From NCBI GenBank assembly GCA_002298915.1, contig DBML01000021.1, forward strand, positions 1 through 64,000: a stretch of 64,000 nt of DNA, written 5' to 3'. Below the pieces are notes generated by a model, which saw only the letters and a program-made list of their open reading frames with translations, did no database searches and was not told where the DNA came from. Below are positions 59,244 through 64,000 of this stretch, one piece after another (position 1 is the first letter of the stretch; each line of letters starts with the position of its first letter). Source of the stretch: Clostridium sp. UBA699. GTDB lineage: Bacteria > Bacillota > Clostridia > Clostridiales > Clostridiaceae. The position numbers and the translations under genes are program-made.

Positions 59244-60512
59244 TCAGAATATGCGCTTCCCGCAGACGTACTTGCGGGCTATCTGGCTGTTCGAGCCGGT
59301 GTACACGTACCTTTCGAGCCTTTCCTCGAGCCCCAGGCCGACACCTTCCAGCAGAGGGCTGTCCTCTATGATTAGGGCGTCGAACTCATATCCCTCCTCG
59401 AAGGAGCCGACCTTGCCGAAGAAGGAGCCGCCGCCTTTTGTGGCCAAGTGGAAGGCTTCGCTGAAGCTGAGGGCCTTCAGCCCGGGGTTGAGGGTCCAGC
59501 ACAGCTTAGACATCTCTATGGCGGCGACGATGTGGTCCCTCATGTTCAATGAGTGGCCTGCAGCCACATCCGATCCGAGACCAACCCTCACGCCCCTGTC
59601 GAGGTATTTCCTCAGCGGCATGATCCCGCTGGAGAGGTTGGCGTTTGACTGAGGGCAGTGGGCAACCATGACATCCTGATCCCTGACCATCTCTATCTCC
59701 TCGTCGGTGTTGTGTATGCAGTGTGCCATCACCGTCTGCCCCTTCGGGAGAAGGCCGTGGTCGAAGTAGACGCTTGTGAAATCCCTGCTTTCCGGGTGGA
59801 GCTCCCTGACGAGCTGAATCTCTGACCTGTTCTCGTCCAGGTGCGACTGGACTGGGATCCCGAGCTCTCTGCTTATGCCTGCAAGCCCCCTCATAAGCTC
59901 GGAGGTGGTGCAGGGGACGTACCTCGGCGTGAGGATGTACCTTACGAGCGGGTTGTCCCTGCCCGTCTCTGCCATCCATTCGATTATGGACCTCGTTTCC
60001 CTAAGGCTGACGTCGGTAGCCTCCATGAGCGAAGGTATCGAGTTGCGGTCCATGTTCACCTTGCCGACGTATGCGCCGAGGCCGGATTCCCTGAGCAGCT
60101 CCACGAGGAGCATCGTGCTCTCCCGGTGAACCGTGGCGAACACGCAAGCCCTCGTCGTCTCGCTCCTCTTGAGGTCCTCGACGAACATGCCGTAGGCCTC
60201 CCTTGCGAAGGCGGAGTCGCCGAAGCGCTCCTCGGCTGGGAACGTGTACCTCATGAGCCAGGGCAGCAGCTCCATGCTGTAGCCCAGCCCGCGGTTCATC
60301 CACTGCGGCGCGTGGATGTGCATGTCGCAGAGACCCGGTATGATCAGACCGTCCGTCTCCGCTTCGAGCCCGATGCCCTCGTATTCGGACGGAAGGTTCC
60401 TGTACACTCCCTTGACCAGGCCGCCGAGCACGACTATGTAGCCGTCCTCCAGCACGGTGAGCTGTTCTGGTGTTACTGAATATATTATGTTTCCTTTGTA
60501 TATCTTAAGCAT
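59244..60512 (-). CDS. guaD: guanine deaminase
   Basis: A 422-residue zinc amidohydrolase that converts guanine to xanthine. Metal motifs are PGLCDMHIHAPQ (HxH), SHLDEN (His, then Glu acting as general acid), VMAHCIHNTDEE (His) and GSDVAAGH (Asp). The HAPQ context and FPAEERF are characteristic of guanine deaminase. It complements the guanine/hypoxanthine permease at 51816, so both are purine salvage functions, though not in one operon. Confidence 0.92.
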   Translation of the reverse strand: MLKIYKGNIIYSVTPEQLTVLEDGYIVVLGGLVKGVYRNLPSEYEGIGLEAETDGLIIPGLCDMHIHAPQWMNRGLGYSMELLPWLMRYTFPAEERFGDSAFAREAYGMFVEDLKRSETTRACVFATVHRESTMLLVELLRESGLGAYVGKVNMDRNSIPSLMEATDVSLRETRSIIEWMAETGRDNPLVRYILTPRYVPCTTSELMRGLAGISRELGIPVQSHLDENRSEIQLVRELHPESRDFTSVYFDHGLLPKGQTVMAHCIHNTDEEIEMVRDQDVMVAHCPQSNANLSSGIMPLRKYLDRGVRVGLGSDVAAGHSLNMRDHIVAAIEMSKLCWTLNPGLKALSFSEAFHLATKGGGSFFGKVGSFEEGYEFDALIIEDSPLLEGVGLGLEERLERYVYTGSNSQIARKYVCGKRIF

Positions 60513-60623
60513 AGATTATCACTCCGTTCACAGTTTGTTTCTCAATACCATTTTAACAGAAATGGGGCCTGCGATAAATCAAAGAAACTCAAGAAAAAAA
60601 TTCGAAAAATTCTGTCCTTGCTA

Positions 60624-60652
60624 TTGTGTAATATATGGCAATGATGTAAAAT
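60624..60652 (+). promoter_or_regulatory. promoter of the c-di-GMP-I-controlled gene
   Basis: TTGTGT (60624-60629), a 17 bp spacer and TAAAAT (60647-60652), just upstream of the aptamer. Confidence 0.6.
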
Positions 60653-60661
60653 TAATATATC

Positions 60662-60747
60662 TCCGATAATGGCAAACCTGTCAAAAGGCAGGGACGCAAA
60701 GCCGCGGGTCTAAGGTTTTTAGCTATGACAGCCGGGCCGCCGAAGAG
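60662..60747 (+). ncRNA. c-di-GMP-I (GEMM-I) riboswitch aptamer
   Basis: The segment follows the GEMM-I consensus closely: GGCAAACCTGTCAAAAGGCA with a tetraloop-like hairpin, GGGACGCAAAGCC, GCGGGTCTAAGG, then AGCTATGACAGCCGGGCCGCCGAAGAG. It uses the canonical GGCAAACC core, so the standard c-di-GMP ligand is expected rather than the cGAMP-type variant. The 3' end of P1 (AAGAG) is part of the antiterminator strand AAGAGCACA (60743-60751). Confidence 0.95.
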
Positions 60748-60777
60748 CACATACTATCCGCAACGAGGGAATGCAGT

Positions 60778-60810
60778 GCTGTGTGCTTTTGGCATGCAGC
60801 ATTTTTGTTT
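60778..60810 (+). terminator. riboswitch expression-platform terminator (c-di-GMP-I)
   Basis: GCTGTGTGC (60778-60786) pairs with GCATGCAGC (60792-60800, two G-U pairs), followed by ATTTTTGTTT. TGTGCTTTT (60782-60790) can pair instead with AAGAGCACA (60743-60751), the antiterminator, whose 5' end is also P1. Ligand binding would free the terminator arm, so this reads as an OFF switch. Confidence 0.8.
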
Positions 60811-60845
60811 ATAAGAGGTAAAATTAATTTTAGGAGGAATCTGCC

Positions 60846-61859
60846 ATGATGAATGAAGAAGTAGTTTTAGAACAGCCTGCCGATAATTTTTTAGCTCTCA
60901 GGGATAAGTACAATCCCGATTTGATCAAAACACAGTTCAAGACCCAGATGGTCGGAGGCTTCAACCAGGAAGAGGTGACCAGGTACATAAAGCAGATAAG
61001 GGATGAGTACAAGAGCTTCGAGCGAGGGATGAGAACCGAGATAAACGAGCTGCTTGCTTCGCGGGTCGAGATAGAGAAGGCCATGGAGAACGCCGAACAG
61101 CTAAGGAGCAGCTACGACAAGGCCTGCTACGACCTGCAGGTCTACTCAGCCGAGTGCAGGGAGAAGGATTCCGAGATCGGCGAGCTGCAGGCCCAGCTGT
61201 GCCAGATAACGGACCACCGCGAGGAGCTCAAAAACCTTCTCGCCGAAGCGGGGCAGGAGATAAGCCGCCTGATGGAGGAGGCTGCAGGCTTCGAGGAGGA
61301 GAAGAACCTCATGAAGCTCAAGATATCCGAGTATGAAAAAAGCATGGCCTCTGCCGATGACCTGGAGGACAGGAACGGAACCCTGGCGGACCTACTGTCG
61401 GACAGGGATGCCGAGCTTGAGGAGCTCAGGAGGATGAACGCGGAAATGCTGGAGGAGCTCAAGCAGGAGAAGGCGAAGTCCTTGAACAGCGAGATATGTG
61501 GCTTCAAGGACGAGTTTGCAAGCCTTTACAGCAGGATAGAAAGCATAACGGTTGAGCAGGAGAAGATGAACGGCGAGCTTCAGAAGAAGCTGGACGAGCA
61601 GCTCTCGGTGAACGGCGAGCTTCAGCAGAGGCTGGACGAGCAGGCGGCGCTCAACAGCGAGCTTCAGGGAAGGTTCGAAGAGGAGAGGCAAAGGGCTGTC
61701 GAGGCCGAAAGCGACCAGGCGGCGCTCATGAGATGCGTTGCGGAGCTCAAGGGCAGCCTCTTCAGTGAGCAGAAGCACCTGGAAAACCAGATCAGCATGC
61801 TGTCGGAGAGGCGCAGCGAGATAAGCAGCTGCCTTGAATCACTGCAGGAAATACTTTAA
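60846..61859 (+). CDS. DivIVA-like coiled-coil protein
   Basis: A 337-residue protein. Residues about 37-60 (GGFNQEEVTRYIKQIRDEYK) resemble the DivIVA/GpsB N-terminal turn and first helix, which binds curved membrane. The remaining 270 residues are nearly continuous coiled coil (heptads EIEKAMENAEQL, EELKNLLAEAGQEISRLMEE, KLDEQLSVNGELQQRLDEQA). It has no hydrophobic segment. It probably organises a pole, septum or envelope machine in response to c-di-GMP. The polar or septal function is inferred from the N-terminal motif only. TAGGAGGAAT precedes the ATG. Confidence 0.65.
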   Translation: MMNEEVVLEQPADNFLALRDKYNPDLIKTQFKTQMVGGFNQEEVTRYIKQIRDEYKSFERGMRTEINELLASRVEIEKAMENAEQLRSSYDKACYDLQVYSAECREKDSEIGELQAQLCQITDHREELKNLLAEAGQEISRLMEEAAGFEEEKNLMKLKISEYEKSMASADDLEDRNGTLADLLSDRDAELEELRRMNAEMLEELKQEKAKSLNSEICGFKDEFASLYSRIESITVEQEKMNGELQKKLDEQLSVNGELQQRLDEQAALNSELQGRFEEERQRAVEAESDQAALMRCVAELKGSLFSEQKHLENQISMLSERRSEISSCLESLQEIL

Positions 61860-61863
61860 GAGA

Positions 61864-61908
61864 AAAAATCCCCTTCAGGCATCGCGTTGATGTCCCGGAG
61901 GGGATTTG
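61864..61908. terminator. bidirectional terminator
   Basis: AAATCCCCT (61866-61874) pairs with AGGGGATTT (61899-61907). It serves the coiled-coil gene and the convergent VOC gene. Confidence 0.85.
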
Positions 61909-61913
61909 CGCTT

Positions 61914-62288
61914 CTATTGGTGGTTGAGAGGGAGTATCTCTATCCAGTACCCGTCCGGGTCGTTTATGAAGTAGATACCCATAGCCTCGTTCTCGTAGCA
62001 GATGCAGCCCATCCCGGCATGGTGCTTGTGCGCCGCGTCGAAATCGTCTGCCCTGAGGGCCATGTGGAACTCGTTGTCACCCAGGTCGTAAGGCTCTGTC
62101 CTGTCCCTGAGCCAGGTCAGCTCCAGCTCGTGGCTGCTGCTGCCGTCGCTCATGAACACGAGGATGAAGCTCCCATCGGGCCCGACCTTCCTGTGCTTCT
62201 CCTTGAAACCAAGAGCCTCCTCGTAGAACTTCACGCTCCTGTCGAGGTCCAGGACGTTTATATTGTTGTGGACAAAAGTGAATTTCAT
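61914..62288 (-). CDS. VOC-superfamily protein (glyoxalase I-like)
   Basis: A 124-residue single-module vicinal-oxygen-chelate protein. VHNNINVLDLDRSVKFYEEA supplies the first metal His, HELELTWL the Glu, EFHMALRADDFDAAHKHHAG another His, and DPDGYWIEILPLN the last Glu. This pattern fits lactoylglutathione lyase-like enzymes, but clostridia often use such proteins with other thiols, so the substrate is not certain. The start at 62288 follows GGGGATTGTTG. Confidence 0.85.
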   Translation of the reverse strand: MKFTFVHNNINVLDLDRSVKFYEEALGFKEKHRKVGPDGSFILVFMSDGSSSHELELTWLRDRTEPYDLGDNEFHMALRADDFDAAHKHHAGMGCICYENEAMGIYFINDPDGYWIEILPLNHQ

Positions 62289-62358
62289 CAACAATCCCCT
62301 TCTTTCATTATGTAATTAATGTTATTATATCATTGAAACAAATGGAGGAGAAACGGTT

Positions 62359-63042
62359 ATGGAAAATATAGATGTCAAGATAGAGTACCTGTACAACAGC
62401 GGCTTCACAGTGGAGACAGAGAACTTTTTCCTCGTTTTCGACTACTGGAAGTCCGTGGAGGTTAGGGACGTCGCGGACAGGCTGCCGGTCGGCAAGAAGG
62501 TTGTCGTCTTCGCGAGCCACAGCCACGGAGACCACTACAACCCTGACATATTCCTTTGGAGGGAGAGGAATCCCGGCATCGAGTACGTTCTCAGCAGCGA
62601 GATCAGGCCGAAGGCCGAGGGAGTCGGCATGCACAGGATGTCCCGCTACAGGGAGCTGGAGCTGGGAGGCCTTAGTGTGAAGACCTTCGGCTCCACAGAC
62701 CTGGGCGTGTCCTTCCTCGTGAAGGCAGACGGTATCTCCATATTCCACGCAGGGGACCTGAACTGGTGGGACTGGTACGACGAAACTCCCGAGAACAACA
62801 GGGCCATGGAGGAGAGGTTCAAGAAGGAGATCGGCCGGATCAAGGGCGAGGAGATCGACATTGCCTTCTTCCCTGTGGACCCGAGGCTGAAGGAAAGCTA
62901 CAGGCTTGGGGCGGACTACTTCGTGTCAGAGGTAGGGCCGAGGTTCCTCATACCGATGCACTACGGGGAAGAGGCCTGGGTAAACGATGAGTTTCCGGAC
63001 CTGGCGCGCTTCGCCGGACAAGAAAGGACGATAGAAAGATGA
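62359..63042 (+). CDS. metallo-beta-lactamase-fold hydrolase
   Basis: A 227-residue protein with the MBL metal motif SHSHGDHYNPD (HxHxDH) and later HAGDLNWWDWYD (the AGD strand) and PMHYGEEA (last His). The overall form resembles the L-ascorbate-6-phosphate lactonase (UlaG)/UPF0173 group of small-molecule or phosphoester hydrolases. Its stop overlaps the next start (ATGA), so it is coupled to the ABC-F gene. The function is unassigned. Confidence 0.82.
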   Translation: MENIDVKIEYLYNSGFTVETENFFLVFDYWKSVEVRDVADRLPVGKKVVVFASHSHGDHYNPDIFLWRERNPGIEYVLSSEIRPKAEGVGMHRMSRYRELELGGLSVKTFGSTDLGVSFLVKADGISIFHAGDLNWWDWYDETPENNRAMEERFKKEIGRIKGEEIDIAFFPVDPRLKESYRLGADYFVSEVGPRFLIPMHYGEEAWVNDEFPDLARFAGQERTIER

Positions 63043-64000
63043 ACATACTAACGGTTGAGAACATTTCGAAGAGCTTCAGCGAGAAGCCTCTTCTCAGAGA
63101 CATAAGCCTCGGCATCGACGACCAGGACAAGATAGGTGTTATTGGGATCAACGGCACGGGAAAATCCACGCTGCTCAAGCTCATAGCGGGCGTCGAGGAG
63201 CCGGACTCCGGCAAGATAGTGAAGGGGAGTTCGGTCAGGATCGGATACCTGTCGCAGAACCCTGAATTCGACCCGGATAAAAGGGTCAGCGACCTGGCGG
63301 AAGGCTTCGAGGTTCAGTCGGTGCTGACGAAGCTCGGCATAACTGATTTCGACGCGAAGGTGGGGAACCTGTCGGGGGGCCAAAGGAAGAGGATAGCCCT
63401 GGCGCAGGCCCTGGTCAACCCGTCTGAGCTCCTGATACTCGACGAGCCGACGAACCACCTGGACAACGAAGCTATAGACTGGCTCGAGCAGTACCTCAAG
63501 AGAAGGAAGGGGGCGCTGCTTATGATCACTCACGACAGGTACTTCCTGGACAGGGTGGCAAACGAGATAGTCGAGATAGACAACGGCACGCTTTACACCT
63601 ACAAGGGCAACTACAGCTACTTCCTGGAGAGGAAGCTCGAGAGAGATGCCCTCGAGGTTGCTGCCGAGAAGAAGAGGAGAAGCCTTTACCGCAATGAGCT
63701 CGCATGGATAAGGCAGGGAGCCCAGGCCAGAAGCACCAAGCAGAAGGCCAGGATCGAGAGGTTCGAGAAGCTGGGAGAGCAGGCGGTGGACCTGACCAGG
63801 GAGAAGCTGGACATGAGCATGGAGGGCAGCAGGCTCGGTAGGAAGATCATAGAGCTCGACCATGTGAGCAAGTCCTTCGACGGCCTGAAGTACATCGACG
63901 ATTTCAGCTACATCGTCCTCAGGTCCGACAGGATAGGGGTCATAGGCCCCAACGGAGTCGGCAAGTCGACCTTGATGGGGCTGATAAGCGGAGAGCTAAA
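63039..64000 (+). CDS. ABC-F family ATPase (Uup-like), 3' end outside the window
   Basis: The first 320 residues of an ABC-F protein; the frame is open at the window edge. The first nucleotide-binding domain has Walker A GINGTGKST, signature LSGGQRKRI, Walker B LLILDEPTNH and the switch His in MITHDRYFLDRV. A charged linker GNYSYFLERKLERDALEVAA follows, then the second domain (Walker A GPNGVGKST). ABC-F proteins act on ribosomes, for example in rescue or antibiotic protection. The Uup-like linker suggests a housekeeping role. Confidence 0.9.
   Translation, partial: MNILTVENISKSFSEKPLLRDISLGIDDQDKIGVIGINGTGKSTLLKLIAGVEEPDSGKIVKGSSVRIGYLSQNPEFDPDKRVSDLAEGFEVQSVLTKLGITDFDAKVGNLSGGQRKRIALAQALVNPSELLILDEPTNHLDNEAIDWLEQYLKRRKGALLMITHDRYFLDRVANEIVEIDNGTLYTYKGNYSYFLERKLERDALEVAAEKKRRSLYRNELAWIRQGAQARSTKQKARIERFEKLGEQAVDLTREKLDMSMEGSRLGRKIIELDHVSKSFDGLKYIDDFSYIVLRSDRIGVIGPNGVGKSTLMGLISGEL

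Noticed and set aside
60001..60303. Frames overlapping guanine deaminase
   Set aside because: All are shadows; the amidohydrolase motifs on the minus strand decide the frame.
1..64000. CRISPR arrays, tRNA or rRNA genes, transposases, phage genes
   Set aside because: No regular spaced repeats, cloverleaf sequences, integrase or transposase motifs were found on either strand.

Overview
The window comes from a low-to-mid GC Gram-positive anaerobe, most likely a clostridium (Peptostreptococcales-like). The signs are strong AGGAGG-type ribosome sites, heavy AGG/AGA and ATA codon use, LytR-CpsA-Psr (LCP) wall-glycan ligases, a class D sortase, a BY-type tyrosine kinase split from its membrane activator, class II cyclic-di-GMP riboswitches, and a TGA-containing HesB-like gene that implies selenocysteine decoding. 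The genus cannot be fixed from sequence alone.

Layout. 1-3.8 kb: a sigma-like factor divergent from a small operon for a sorted surface protein, its probable sortase, a membrane protein and an unrecognised cytoplasmic protein. 3.8-36.7 kb: a large surface-polysaccharide locus. It opens and closes with LCP genes, each behind a c-di-GMP-II riboswitch with its own terminator. Between them lie cysteine synthase, the Wzz/BY-kinase pair, UDP-glucose dehydrogenase, a UDP-glucuronate-type epimerase, a sugar aminotransferase, glycosyltransferases of several families, a Wzy-like polymerase, a Wzx-like flippase, a priming sugar transferase, a CapD/WbpM-type dehydratase, ATP-grasp and GNAT-like modifying enzymes, and three exported or anchored beta-helix proteins that share one C-terminal domain. 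A recurring promoter (GAATWTTC box, TTTAC -35, 17 bp spacer, extended -10) starts several transcription blocks. 36.9-41.5 kb: SRAP protein, Fic protein, Ldh2-type dehydrogenase, radical SAM protein and an RluF-like pseudouridine synthase. 41.5-51.4 kb: a second small glycan block (three GT2 enzymes, a flippase, GalU) convergent with a 1379-residue secreted adhesin/hydrolase. 51.5-64 kb: mostly housekeeping and accessory genes: a guanine-riboswitch-controlled purine permease, a TetR/EamA efflux pair, a wall amidase, an amino-acid permease, a GIY-YIG protein, the HesB-like selenoprotein, guanine deaminase, a DivIVA-like coiled-coil protein behind a c-di-GMP-I riboswitch, a VOC protein, a metallo-beta-lactamase-fold protein and the start of an ABC-F ATPase.

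How it works together (inference). GalU, Ugd and the epimerase would supply UDP-glucose, UDP-glucuronate and UDP-galacturonate. The priming transferase and glycosyltransferases build a lipid-linked repeat, the flippase and polymerase export and extend it under Wzz/BY-kinase control, and LCP enzymes attach it to the wall. The two LCP switches look like ON switches and the DivIVA-like switch like an OFF switch, so rising c-di-GMP would favour glycan anchoring and reduce expression of the coiled-coil gene. The most noteworthy items are the LCP pair bracketing the locus, the hidden selenoprotein, and the fusion of a sugar-transferase membrane anchor to a beta-helix domain.
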